Below are positions 19,175 to 27,229 of a stretch of DNA of 49,476 bases, piece by piece. The notes beneath the pieces are model-generated. The model was not told the origin of the DNA. It saw only the letters and a list, made by a program, of their open reading frames with translations, and made no database searches. The translations under genes and the position numbers were made by a program. Within the stretch, counting starts at the first letter, position 1. Every line of letters begins with the position of its first letter. The stretch is from NCBI GenBank assembly GCA_007131745.1, contig SLPX01000097.1, positions 1 to 49,476 on the forward strand, in the 5' to 3' direction. Source of the stretch: Myxococcales bacterium (GTDB taxonomy: Bacteria > Myxococcota > Polyangia > HGW-17 > SLPX01).

Positions 19175-20554
19175 GTGCGAATTCTTTTTCTGGGCGCAGC
19201 CCAAACGGTTACCGGTTCCATGTTCCTCCTGGAAACCGATAAAGGCCGACTTCTGATTGATTGCGGCATGTACCAGGGTCACAGGGAGGAATCCCGCGAA
19301 AAAAACCGCCGGCTTCCATCACCTGCATACGACGCGGACGCGGTCATCCTCACTCACGCTCACATCGATCACAGCGGAAACCTGCCGAGCCTCGTGAAAA
19401 ACGGTTTCAAGGGTTCCATTTACACCACCCCCGCCACGCGGGATTTGTGTCACGCCATGCTCCGGGATTCCGGTCGCATCCAGGAAAACGACGCTGAATA
19501 TCTTAACAACAAGTACAGACACGACCCGGATTGGGAGCCCATAAGCCCGATCTATACCGAACAGGATGCTGTCGACACGATGTATCAGTTTGTTACCTAC
19601 CCCTACTGGCGTTCGTTCGTTCCTTTCGAAGGCACCAGGGTCACCTTCTTCGACGCGGGCCACGTACTGGGATCCGCGTTCGTCCTCGTTGAAGTAGAAA
19701 ACAAACGTATTCTCTTTTCCGGAGACATCGGCCGGGAAAACATGCCCATACTGAGAGATCCGGAAATCCCGGCCAATGCCGACTACGTCGTCATGGAAAG
19801 CACTTATGGAAACCGGGAACACGGCCCCATAGCGGAAACAAGAGACTCCCTTGCGCGCATCATAAACGAAACCGCGGGTAGAAAAGGCAAGGTCATCATC
19901 CCCAGTTTCGCGCTCGAACGGACGCAGGAAATCGTATACAGCCTGAACGAGTTGGTGCGGGAAAACAAGATTCCGCGCCTGCCCATCTACGTGGACAGCC
20001 CCCTGGCTGTAAACGTAACCCACGTGTTTAAGGCCCATCCCGAGTGTTACGACCGGGAAACCCTTCAGTTCATGGAAGAACACGGCGACCCGTTCGGCTT
20101 TGAAATGCTCCGTTACACCCAAAGCGTGGAAGAGTCCATCGCCTTAAACGATGAACCCGGGCCGATGATCATCATTTCGGCTTCGGGAATGTGCGAAGCG
20201 GGCCGCATCCTGCATCACCTCAGAAACAACATCGAATCATCCGACAACACGATCGTCATCGTCGGATTCATGGCCCAGCACACCCTGGGCCGCCGTTTGG
20301 TGGAACGCAGAAAAGAAGTGAGAATCTTCGGCGTGATGCGTCCCCGCCGCGCAAGAATAGAAATTCTAAACGGGTTCTCCGCTCATGGTGACCGGAACGG
20401 ACTTATCAAATTCGCCAAGGCTTCCGGTCCGGGAACAAAGAAGGTCTTCCTGGTCCACGGCGAATTAGACGCTCAGCAAACCCTTCGAAAAGAACTCGAA
20501 AAACGAGGTATTGACTCAGACATCCCCGCACCCGGTGACATTGCAAGATTGTAA
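19175..20554 (+). CDS. Metallo-beta-lactamase fold beta-CASP ribonuclease
   Basis: This is an RNA-processing nuclease of the CPSF73/YsH1-like branch, with 459 residues. The GTG at 19175 is chosen because a perfect AAGGAGG lies 7 bases upstream and it places the first strand [14 protein letters not shown] at the start, as in the family. Metal ligands are visible in THAHIDHSG (H61, H63, D65, H66), DAGHVLGSA and SGDIGREN. The beta-CASP part has [10 protein letters not shown], and the final ligands are in [10 protein letters not shown] and HGE. It should act on RNA in the cytoplasm, zinc-dependent. The HAD gene follows 53 bases later. Confidence 0.92.
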   Translation: MRILFLGAAQTVTGSMFLLETDKGRLLIDCGMYQGHREESREKNRRLPSPAYDADAVILTHAHIDHSGNLPSLVKNGFKGSIYTTPATRDLCHAMLRDSGRIQENDAEYLNNKYRHDPDWEPISPIYTEQDAVDTMYQFVTYPYWRSFVPFEGTRVTFFDAGHVLGSAFVLVEVENKRILFSGDIGRENMPILRDPEIPANADYVVMESTYGNREHGPIAETRDSLARIINETAGRKGKVIIPSFALERTQEIVYSLNELVRENKIPRLPIYVDSPLAVNVTHVFKAHPECYDRETLQFMEEHGDPFGFEMLRYTQSVEESIALNDEPGPMIIISASGMCEAGRILHHLRNNIESSDNTIVIVGFMAQHTLGRRLVERRKEVRIFGVMRPRRARIEILNGFSAHGDRNGLIKFAKASGPGTKKVFLVHGELDAQQTLRKELEKRGIDSDIPAPGDIARL

Positions 20555-20607
20555 AACCGAAATCATTTCGAATCACACAATACACACACAACAAACACGG
20601 TGATCAG

Positions 20608-21330
20608 ATGAACACTTCCAAAAACAAAAAGGGCGCGAACGAAAAACACTTCCAACCAGCGGCCTTTTTTGATCTCGACGGAACCCTGCTTTCGGCCAAC
20701 AGCGGCAAACTCTGGCTTCAACGCGAACGAAGAATGGGCCGATTGGATAACAGGCAAACACTGTTAGGCATCTGGTACCTTGCTCTCTACAAGGCCGGCA
20801 TCATCGACATGGAAAAGGTAACGGTCGAAGCACTGAAAACCGTAAAGGGCGAAAAGGAAGAAACGTTGAGACGGTGGACCCATGCATGGTTTCAAGAAAC
20901 AGTGGTCCCGCACGTGGCGCCCGCATCCGACAACGCTCTCGCCTTCCACAGAAGTCAGGGGCATCCCCTGGTTTTGTTGACTTCCTCGTCCAGATACGAA
21001 TCAGAAGCCGCGGTCGAACATTTCAACTTGGACCATTTCCTATGCATGGGCTACGAAGTATCGCACGGAAGATTCACCGGAGAAGTCCGAAAGCCCTTGT
21101 GCTTCGGCCAGGGCAAGGTGATTCACGCGGAAAAATTCGCTCTCGACCATGGCGTGTCCCTTGAAAAGAGTTTCTTCTATTCAGACAGCGTCACCGACCT
21201 TCCCATGCTCCGCCGGGTCGGCCGCCCCGTCGCGGTAAATCCCGATTTCCGCCTCAGCCGATACGCGAGCAAACTCGGTTGGCCCATCATGGACTGGTCC
21301 ACCCCTTCCGGGTTCATCATTCCGAAATAA
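20608..21330 (+). CDS. HAD-superfamily IB hydrolase (SerB-like)
   Basis: This is a phosphatase-like protein of 240 residues. It shows the four HAD motifs: DLDGT (D22, D24), LTSSS (motif II), a Lys in EVRKPLCFGQGKV, and YSDSVTDLPML (motif IV). A helical cap lies between motif I and II, as in the HAD-IB subfamily that includes phosphoserine phosphatase and CicA-like proteins. The substrate is unknown. The last 99 bases before the final codons are repeated almost exactly at 22970-23068, so the present end (PSGFIIPK) may have been supplied by an inserted cassette, and the original end may be the downstream copy (PSGFTLAGLD). Confidence 0.85.
   Translation: MNTSKNKKGANEKHFQPAAFFDLDGTLLSANSGKLWLQRERRMGRLDNRQTLLGIWYLALYKAGIIDMEKVTVEALKTVKGEKEETLRRWTHAWFQETVVPHVAPASDNALAFHRSQGHPLVLLTSSSRYESEAAVEHFNLDHFLCMGYEVSHGRFTGEVRKPLCFGQGKVIHAEKFALDHGVSLEKSFFYSDSVTDLPMLRRVGRPVAVNPDFRLSRYASKLGWPIMDWSTPSGFIIPK
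21213..21311 (+). repeat. Left copy of 99-bp direct repeat (HAD gene end)
   Basis: These 99 bases inside the 3' end of the HAD gene recur at 22970-23068 in the same orientation with one mismatch (T at 21240 against C, silent for Asn). After the repeat the two copies remain similar for about ten bases and then part. The repeat brackets the two-gene module on the opposite strand. Confidence 0.95.
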
Positions 21331-21489
21331 ACCTATCACGGCCGTTGTTTCACCAGAAAAAATTCCATACCCGCAAAATAATTGTTCCGGCTTCCCTCAT
21401 TTTCCGTATCCTTTCTTGGAACTCAATGAAATCCTGTTTAGTTCATTGGATGGTTTGTCGGCCCGATCCATCCCGCACTCTTCGATCCT

Positions 21490-22041
21490 TTAGCGGAGTG
21501 TACTCAACATTTTTTCCGCCTGCTCTGCGTCTTCCGTTCCGAACAATGACTCAATCATTAGTAAAAACGAAAGATCCGCCAATCGCCGGGGACCTGTGAT
21601 CCATGTATCGTGGAAGCGTTTCACCAATGTTTTCAAATCAAAAGGTTCGACGGAATGAACTTGGGCGAGAGCCTCGATATCCCGGTCAAACCCTCGAGCG
21701 GCTTTCATCACTGCCAGGTCGTGGCGCTCCGGGACCTCCACGGTCAAGTGCATCAAGCCGGGTATTTTCAACGCATAGAATCGGTTTTCGTGATCGTATG
21801 GAGCGAAATACACACCTGTTTGATTGACCGGAACCGGGCATTTGCCATCGAGCTGCAACTCCGTAAGAGCGTCACTTACTTCCTTGTCGGCCCACGAGTA
21901 GTCTATGTCTCGAGTCCGGTAGGCGGGAAGGTGACAAAGGCCGATGACAGCGCCGCCGATCAAACGCAACGTCCCCGGCCGGGTCAATCTCACGTCAAGG
22001 ATCCTGAAAAGAGCCACCATGTCGGCACGATCAAATTTCAT
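21490..22041 (-). CDS. DUF6036-like nucleotidyltransferase (possible toxin)
   Basis: This protein of 183 residues has the core of a nucleotidyltransferase of the DUF6036/AbiEii-like type. It shows LIGGAVIGL (GG at 29-30), then RTRDIDYS with the metal-binding pair D45 and D47, and later DLAVMKAARGFDRDIE, the Lys and acidic helix seen in this family. Proteins of this type are toxins or putative toxins that add nucleotides to RNA or protein targets. The target here is unknown. It starts 3 bases after the stop of the ribbon-helix-helix gene, so the order is antitoxin-like gene first, toxin-like gene second, in one operon. Confidence 0.7.
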   Translation of the reverse strand: MKFDRADMVALFRILDVRLTRPGTLRLIGGAVIGLCHLPAYRTRDIDYSWADKEVSDALTELQLDGKCPVPVNQTGVYFAPYDHENRFYALKIPGLMHLTVEVPERHDLAVMKAARGFDRDIEALAQVHSVEPFDLKTLVKRFHDTWITGPRRLADLSFLLMIESLFGTEDAEQAEKMLSTLR

Positions 22042-22044
22042 ACA

Positions 22045-22845
22045 TCAACACCCCGGTGCTGCACATTCCGTAAATGAATGGAATTTCTCCCACGCATCCT
22101 GGAAATCCTGGATGGTCGTGTTCATCAAAAAACCCCACTTGCGAACCACGTCCGGTGTGCGGTTTTCCGCCAGCTCGCGATACATCCGCCCGGTCGAACC
22201 GTTTGCAAAAAACAGCACCGGCGGATCTTTCTTTGAAACCCTCTTAAACAGTTCCTCAGCCCAAGCCACAAAAACATCCGATGATGTTAACACTGCCGTC
22301 AGGTCCAACAGCATACCAAGCCGGCGCAAACCTTCTGATCGGACCGAAGCACACAGCTTTTCAAAACACAATTCGGACCTGTTTTCCCACAAGACTATCG
22401 GCAGTACCCTCAACAAAGAGGGATGATCCTTTGCCTCTTCCAACCCTCTTGCAATAGCGCACTCCAAAGTCATGGACGGTGGACGACCGTTGCTCCACAG
22501 AGGGGCGCCATAAGCCACCAAATCATTCACTACATCAGGAATGCCGGGCGCTTCGTTTTCCGGCAATCTTCTATAGCGTGTCCGTCGCTCCCTGACACCA
22601 TTCGAATCTTCCATGAGTTTTTCAGTTAGATCATCATCGTTTTTGTCCGGTCTCTCGTTCCGGCAATGAGTAATTTCATCGGTCCAATTCGGATGGTAAA
22701 CCATTTCAAGTGTTTTCTTGTGCCGCTCTATATACTCATCAATCAATTCGGAAAGGATTTGTTTCATTTCCTTCCTTTGTATTCCTGCAATTATTTTCAG
22801 GATATCTCTTTTTTCCGCCGGAATTCGCACAGTTGTAGTTTTCAT
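22045..22845 (-). CDS. Ribbon-helix-helix protein, possible antitoxin and repressor
   Basis: This protein of 266 residues has two parts. The first 45 residues read as a ribbon-helix-helix DNA-binding domain: TTTVRIPAEKR as the strand, then ILKIIAGIQRK and MKQILSELIDEYIERHKK as helices. After a charged linker, residues 105-266 form a helical domain I do not recognise (begins about GRPPSMTLECAIARG). The start at 22845 has GGAGG 6 bases upstream; a longer frame to the right lacks a ribosome site. The operator-like repeats over its own promoter suggest self-repression. It is larger than usual ribbon-helix-helix antitoxins; the second domain may hold the nucleotidyltransferase. Confidence 0.6.
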   Translation of the reverse strand: MKTTTVRIPAEKRDILKIIAGIQRKEMKQILSELIDEYIERHKKTLEMVYHPNWTDEITHCRNERPDKNDDDLTEKLMEDSNGVRERRTRYRRLPENEAPGIPDVVNDLVAYGAPLWSNGRPPSMTLECAIARGLEEAKDHPSLLRVLPIVLWENRSELCFEKLCASVRSEGLRRLGMLLDLTAVLTSSDVFVAWAEELFKRVSKKDPPVLFFANGSTGRMYRELAENRTPDVVRKWGFLMNTTIQDFQDAWEKFHSFTECAAPGC

Positions 22846-22918
22846 GAACAGCCTCCGATAAAAAAACGGCATAAAAAGCAGGAAAAGCAATTACTTTTTA
22901 CGTCAGCCAAGCCGTAAA

Positions 22919-22956
22919 GCTACTAATAGATTATGCTACTAATCTACCAACGTCAA
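22919..22956 (-). promoter_or_regulatory. Promoter with overlapping operator of the toxin-antitoxin-like operon
   Basis: Reading leftwards, a -35 box TTGACG (22951-22956) and a -10 box TAATCT (22928-22933) are exactly 17 bases apart. Over and next to the -10 lie two direct copies of GCTACTAAT (22919-22927 and 22935-22943, 16 bases apart) and an inverted repeat TAGATT/AATCTA (22927-22932 and 22941-22946). Spaced short repeats on a promoter are what ribbon-helix-helix repressors bind, so self-regulation of the operon is likely. Confidence 0.6.
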
Positions 22957-22969
22957 CACACACACCATG

Positions 22970-23093
22970 CCGGGTCGGCCGCCCCGTCGCGGTAAACCCC
23001 GATTTCCGCCTCAGCCGATACGCGAGCAAACTCGGTTGGCCCATCATGGACTGGTCCACCCCTTCCGGATTCACCCTTGCAGGATTAGATTGA
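22970..23093 (+). pseudogene. Orphan 3' end of the HAD hydrolase gene
   Basis: This is the right copy of the 99-bp repeat (22970-23068) plus its own continuation to a TGA at 23091-23093. In frame it encodes the last third of the HAD fold from RVGRPVAVN to PSGFTLAGLD. There is no start or upstream part, so it is not expressed as a HAD protein. The five bases just before it (CCATG) also occur before the left copy, where five further bases intervene, so the boundary may have lost a few bases. Confidence 0.85.
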
Positions 23094-23201
23094 CACTTGA
23101 ACCAAAGCGGAAAAGATATGGAGAACAAAAGAATTCAGCATTCTCTAATTGTATCCTTGAGTGGTTTTTATCTGTTTCGGCGAAAAGGAGGAGTTATCCG
23201 C

Positions 23202-24710
23202 ATGCGATGCAAACTTATTTGGTGTGCTGTGCTGACACTTTTTTTTGTAGGTTGCGACAAGAAAGAAAAGGGGTCGGATGAAAAGGAGAAGAAGCCGGAG
23301 TCCGTGACCGCTGATTCAACGGACGACGAAAAGGAAGAAAAGCCGCCTTCCGCGGAAACGGTCGACGACTACCAACCTCTAAAAGGGCCGGGTCCCCACC
23401 AGGGATTCGACATGAAAGAAATCCGGCAGAAACTCCAGGGAACTTGGCTCGTGGGTGGCTCGGCCTTTTCGAACATTCCCCATATATGGCACATCGAAGG
23501 CGACCGGATCACGATCGTGAGAGATGGAGAAAAGAAGAAGCCGGGAACCATGCGGCTGCTGGCCCCCTGCGTGCTCATGGAGGACCATGGCTCCAGCGCG
23601 GTATATCACACGTTCGTTTTCGACGGGGATACGCTATACGCCGGTTTAGGCAACGCCGGCCTTAAGATGGGAGACAAGACGGTTGCCTGTCAGGCAGCCG
23701 GGGTGTTCGTTCATCAAGGCGACAAATGTACACTGTGGAGACGAAGGACTTTTGCGAAGCCGGGCGAAAATCAGTGGCAGGAGGATACGGGTGACTGCGG
23801 TTACGAGGACGACGGCAAAAAGTTTTTTGGTGATGATACGAGGAGCAGCCGCAAGATCTACGGCAAAAGCGCGCTGGATGTGCAGGGCGATGTCCTGCTA
23901 ACCCGGCAAATGGCCGGCAATAAAGCTACGCGGGTCGCGAACCTCGAAGAAGCTATGACCGTCCAAAAAGATAAGATCGCGGCCAAAGAAGCGCTCAAGC
24001 ATCCACCCAAGAACCTGCCGTTCCTGGAGTGGGATTTACCCGAGGTCAATATTCGCCCTGAGGGCCGAGTACATGTCTGGGCCGCAGGTATCAATCGAAA
24101 AGGCAATTGGGCCTTCGGCCACAACTACTACGGCGGTCTGAATGACAACATCCACAAGATGTTCCTGCTTGGCTCCGACGTGTGGATGCCGGATGCGTTC
24201 ATGAAGCTCGCAGAACCGGCAAAGGGACTGAAGCGTGGAACGCCCGTGCTGCTGAACTCTGTGAAACGCACCTATGCCAGAGTCGTCAGGGTAAAAGGAG
24301 ACACGGTAACCGTGGAAACAGCGTGGAATGACAGAACCAGGGAGCAGGAAAAGAAAACAACCGAGGTCCTGCCCATCACGCGCGGCGGTTGGGACATGGG
24401 CGCTTTGGTGACTTACAAAAACGAGGACGGCCATTATGATACAGCGATGATCGTCTTGGCTCATGGCGAAAAGGTCTACTTGATGGCAGAGACCCTTGTG
24501 GTCAAAAACAAGAACGACCTGACATTGCTCGACCTACGGCCGATGCGAGTCGGCACCCGGGTATGGGCCATTCCCCCAAGCGGGGTTTCACCCCTACGCT
24601 ACGAGAAGGCTCGGATCGTCAAGGTTCACGGACAAGGAGCAGGTTACGAGCTAAAGACCGACAGCGGCCGTACCTTCCACCAGTCCTTTGATCGCGTCTT
24701 CAGGCAATAG
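23202..24710 (+). CDS. Lipoprotein with three Tudor-like repeats
   Basis: This is a lipoprotein of 502 residues. The ATG at 23202 follows an AAGGAGGAG ribosome site and gives a signal peptide ending in lipobox FFVGC; the open frame to the left of it is not used. A Lys/Glu-rich linker follows. The middle part (about residues 70-260) is beta-rich with six or more Cys, like a lipocalin-type or crystallin-type barrel. The last 200 residues contain three small SH3/Tudor-like units that begin with GTPVLLN, GALVTYK and GTRVWAI, each with a later valine-rich strand. No catalytic motif is seen. It stands alone, after the orphan HAD end. Confidence 0.65.
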   Translation: MRCKLIWCAVLTLFFVGCDKKEKGSDEKEKKPESVTADSTDDEKEEKPPSAETVDDYQPLKGPGPHQGFDMKEIRQKLQGTWLVGGSAFSNIPHIWHIEGDRITIVRDGEKKKPGTMRLLAPCVLMEDHGSSAVYHTFVFDGDTLYAGLGNAGLKMGDKTVACQAAGVFVHQGDKCTLWRRRTFAKPGENQWQEDTGDCGYEDDGKKFFGDDTRSSRKIYGKSALDVQGDVLLTRQMAGNKATRVANLEEAMTVQKDKIAAKEALKHPPKNLPFLEWDLPEVNIRPEGRVHVWAAGINRKGNWAFGHNYYGGLNDNIHKMFLLGSDVWMPDAFMKLAEPAKGLKRGTPVLLNSVKRTYARVVRVKGDTVTVETAWNDRTREQEKKTTEVLPITRGGWDMGALVTYKNEDGHYDTAMIVLAHGEKVYLMAETLVVKNKNDLTLLDLRPMRVGTRVWAIPPSGVSPLRYEKARIVKVHGQGAGYELKTDSGRTFHQSFDRVFRQ

Positions 24711-24933
24711 CTATAAATGCCAAGAGGGATTCCGGCCGAATCAGTTTCCAGTTCGAGGATCCGGAAGCTCCGAGTGCAAATCGTAAAAGACGGACGGAAA
24801 TACAAACATAAGGTGTTTTGAAAACACTCTTGCAACAAACGTCAACTGACTGTGGACAGAAAAGTCGGGGAGGAATAGAATTGAGCCGGCCGGTTTGCTA
24901 ATGCAACTGTTTCCGGAAGGACGGTTTTTTGCC

Positions 24934-26274
24934 ATGAAATATAATTTTCTATTTTGCTCCAACCAAACCGAACTAAAACGACGGTTTTTTGCTTTCTCCG
25001 TCTTATCATCCGTGTTCGTTTTCATGTGCAGCATTCTTTTCGTCTCCCCACTGCTCGTTTCCTGCAAAGACAAGGACGGGGGATCCGCGGACGCGTCCGT
25101 TGACGGGGGAGAGAGCGACGGAACCGCGGATGACGGATCACTTGTCGATGGAGGAGACATCGACGACGGTTCAACAACGGACGGACGGGTGGATGGGGGA
25201 CCGTGTGAACATTCGGGTGAGCTTGGAGATCCATGCGAACACGATTGCGATTGCGCGGAAGAGTTTCCCTGCCGGGGATATCCAGGGAAGAAAGTATGCT
25301 CGGTGGTTTGCAATGGATACAACCAATGTTCGGACGGTCCCTTGGAATGCGAATTGATAGCATACTGCGACTTGAACATAGGGGCTTGCAGGTGTTCATG
25401 CACGGAAAATAACTGTCCCGACGGGGTTTGTTTCTCGGGGCAGTGCGTAGGTTGCGCTGTGGATGAGGATTGCAGATGGCTTTCGTGCGACGATGATCCC
25501 GCGTTACCTGCGCCACGATGCCGCCCTGACACCGAGGAGTGCGTGTGCGCAGGGGTGTGCGGAGACGGGATATGTGATGAGTACGAGGAGGCGACGAATA
25601 CATGCCCGGAGGATTGCACCGGACCCTGCGAAAACGGACAGACCCTTCCATTTTCATGTATGAACGGAACGGTGGTGGAGTGGTGCCGCTGCGAAAACGA
25701 GATTTGGGTATGCAATGAGAATCCGACCCAACAGTGCGAAGGAGACACGGAATGCGAACAGGCCGGAGGAAATTGCGTTTCACAGGAGGATCATTGTTAC
25801 GAGGGAGTGATTGCGGCTGACGCTATGGGTTGTACGGGAGACATGGATCTATGCTGTGTTTTGCCCTCATGTGTCGGAATCGGAGAGCATTTCTACCCTG
25901 TTTTGGGACATTGCTGCCCCGGCTTGCGCGCTCTTCCGCCGTCAAGTCCGTCGGAAGGGATGATTCCAGGAGTTGAAGGAATCATGTGCTTTGCATCATG
26001 CTGGATCATGACTTGCTCGACCTGTGGAGACGGAATCTGTCAACCGCAGTATTCGGAAAACTTCTGCAACTGCCCCGAGGACTGCCCACCTCCGCCCTAT
26101 GAAATGGCATGCTCTTCGGTCGATAGAGAATGCGGCCTGCCCTTCTGCCGACAGGAAGCGGGCGGATGCGAAGAACATGTCCCCAAATGCTCAGAAAACA
26201 GTTGTTCATGGTCGGTGGAGGTTTTTCCCGGCAGCGTGTGTGATGGAGTGAAGCGCAGATGCGTTTCACTTTAG
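24934..26274 (+). CDS. Cys-rich lipoprotein with CGDGxC modules
   Basis: This is a secreted lipoprotein of 446 residues. The ATG at 24934 has GGAAGG about 13 bases upstream; the lipobox is LLVSC, after an unusually long signal region. The linker is a run of Asp, Gly and Ser (for example DGGESDGTADDGS). The rest holds about 60 Cys, including two modules of the form CGDGICDEYEE-CPEDC and CGDGICQPQ-CPEDC, which are common in Myxococcota surface proteins, and several CxxD-type modules. All Cys are probably in disulphides outside the inner membrane. Function unknown; binding or structural. Confidence 0.75.
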   Translation: MKYNFLFCSNQTELKRRFFAFSVLSSVFVFMCSILFVSPLLVSCKDKDGGSADASVDGGESDGTADDGSLVDGGDIDDGSTTDGRVDGGPCEHSGELGDPCEHDCDCAEEFPCRGYPGKKVCSVVCNGYNQCSDGPLECELIAYCDLNIGACRCSCTENNCPDGVCFSGQCVGCAVDEDCRWLSCDDDPALPAPRCRPDTEECVCAGVCGDGICDEYEEATNTCPEDCTGPCENGQTLPFSCMNGTVVEWCRCENEIWVCNENPTQQCEGDTECEQAGGNCVSQEDHCYEGVIAADAMGCTGDMDLCCVLPSCVGIGEHFYPVLGHCCPGLRALPPSSPSEGMIPGVEGIMCFASCWIMTCSTCGDGICQPQYSENFCNCPEDCPPPPYEMACSSVDRECGLPFCRQEAGGCEEHVPKCSENSCSWSVEVFPGSVCDGVKRRCVSL

Positions 26275-26294
26275 GGCCGAAAATTTTCAACCGC

Positions 26295-26322
26295 TTGACC
26301 TTTCCGTTAGAAATCATACCTT
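26295..26322 (+). promoter_or_regulatory. Possible promoter of zinc-finger membrane protein gene
   Basis: TTGACC (26295-26300) and TACCTT (26317-26322) are 16 bases apart, about 87 bases before the next start codon. The -10 box is poor, so this is only a candidate. Confidence 0.3.
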
Positions 26323-26408
26323 GTCATAGCGGGTCGCTAACGACATCAATCGGGTGAATTCATTAGAAGATTTTGGTTTAAACTTTTTAGAAACGACAAA
26401 GATACATT

Positions 26409-27218
26409 ATGAAGAAATGGCAGTGCCCGGATTGTGATTCTTTCAACCCAGAGACGGTTGATAATTGTCTTACTTGCGGTTCGAATCGAACTGGTGAAAT
26501 TCTAAACGTGGATGGAACGCCGGCCGATCTCCAGGTCGCTTGCCCGCATTGTGACGGGAAGAATCCTCCGACGCGGTCGCTTTGCCAGTGGTGCGGAAAA
26601 CCCCTTCCCGCGGAATTGTTTCCACCAACAACTGACCCATTGAACCAGACGGGGTCACAGCCTACGACAGAGTCGAATCAGCGATCCCGTACTCCGGATC
26701 CCGCCCGTGTTGCGGGACAACCTCCTCCAGGCGTGATGAACGCATTTATGCCCGTGTCCACAGAGGAAACCGACCTGGCCCAACAGAAAAGAATTGGGCA
26801 ATCCAAATCCATGCGTCCCTGTTTTTCCTGCAGTGTCATGATGGAGCCGGATGAATGGATCCTGGTGGCCGGACCGAAACTGCTTTGCCGAGTATGTTTT
26901 CACGAAGAATTCGGAGCGAAGGCGGATGAAAAAAGAGGCAGTGATTATGCATTTCAGGATTCCGGAAAATCATACGAAAGCAACCCGCATGAGGATAAAG
27001 AAAGGGCTGCGATAAATGGAGCGGATGTGGAAAATGCGACCCTTCAAAGATCGAACATGCGGGGTGCATCCGGTTACCTGGCAACCGGAGTTTTGTGCTT
27101 GGCGGGCGGTGGTGTCGTAACTTGGCTTTGGACTTTCACCTGGGGTTTTACTCCGCTGGCAGCGGGCGCGTTCCTTACGATTTTAGGACTTGTTAAACTT
27201 CGGTCTCCGGTCCACTGA
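26409..27218 (+). CDS. Multi-zinc-finger membrane protein
   Basis: This protein of 269 residues starts with a RanBP2-type zinc finger (WQCPDCDSFNPETVDNCLTC), unusual in bacteria. A double-ribbon pair follows (CPHC and CQWC), and after a Pro/Thr-rich linker another pair (CFSC and CRVC). Near the end are two hydrophobic helices separated by a short turn (about residues 220-262). The zinc fingers would be cytoplasmic and could bind RNA or proteins at the membrane. Function unknown. No good ribosome site lies upstream. It converges with the aldehyde oxidoreductase gene, 11 bases away. Confidence 0.6.
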   Translation: MKKWQCPDCDSFNPETVDNCLTCGSNRTGEILNVDGTPADLQVACPHCDGKNPPTRSLCQWCGKPLPAELFPPTTDPLNQTGSQPTTESNQRSRTPDPARVAGQPPPGVMNAFMPVSTEETDLAQQKRIGQSKSMRPCFSCSVMMEPDEWILVAGPKLLCRVCFHEEFGAKADEKRGSDYAFQDSGKSYESNPHEDKERAAINGADVENATLQRSNMRGASGYLATGVLCLAGGGVVTWLWTFTWGFTPLAAGAFLTILGLVKLRSPVH

Positions 27219-27229
27219 CATAGTCTCGA

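Larger units (their letters stand above)
21312..22969 (-). mobile_element. Candidate toxin-antitoxin cassette inserted at a gene end
   Basis: This interval lies between the two copies of the HAD gene end and carries two genes of its own, a promoter and an operator, all on the minus strand. No integrase, transposase or terminal inverted repeat is visible, so how it moved is unknown. The repeat brackets it like attachment sites, and the left copy completes the HAD reading frame. The limits given are those of the repeats; a plain tandem duplication followed by loss of the inner 5' part is another reading. Confidence 0.5.

Noticed and set aside
19319..20122. Minus-strand open frame inside the beta-CASP nuclease gene
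   Set aside because: The plus strand has all metal-binding motifs and a perfect ribosome site; the opposite frame shows no family features.
22919..22943. Short spaced direct repeats considered as a CRISPR remnant
   Set aside because: Only two 9-base copies, 16 bases apart, sitting on a promoter; an operator fits better.
24741..25748. Long minus-strand open frame rich in Ser, Pro and His
   Set aside because: It is the shadow of the Cys-rich lipoprotein gene on the plus strand; the composition comes from the Asp/Gly linker read backwards.
26478..26491. GGTTCGAATCGAAC resembling a tRNA T-arm
   Set aside because: It lies within the zinc-finger coding sequence, and no acceptor, D or anticodon stems can be paired around it.
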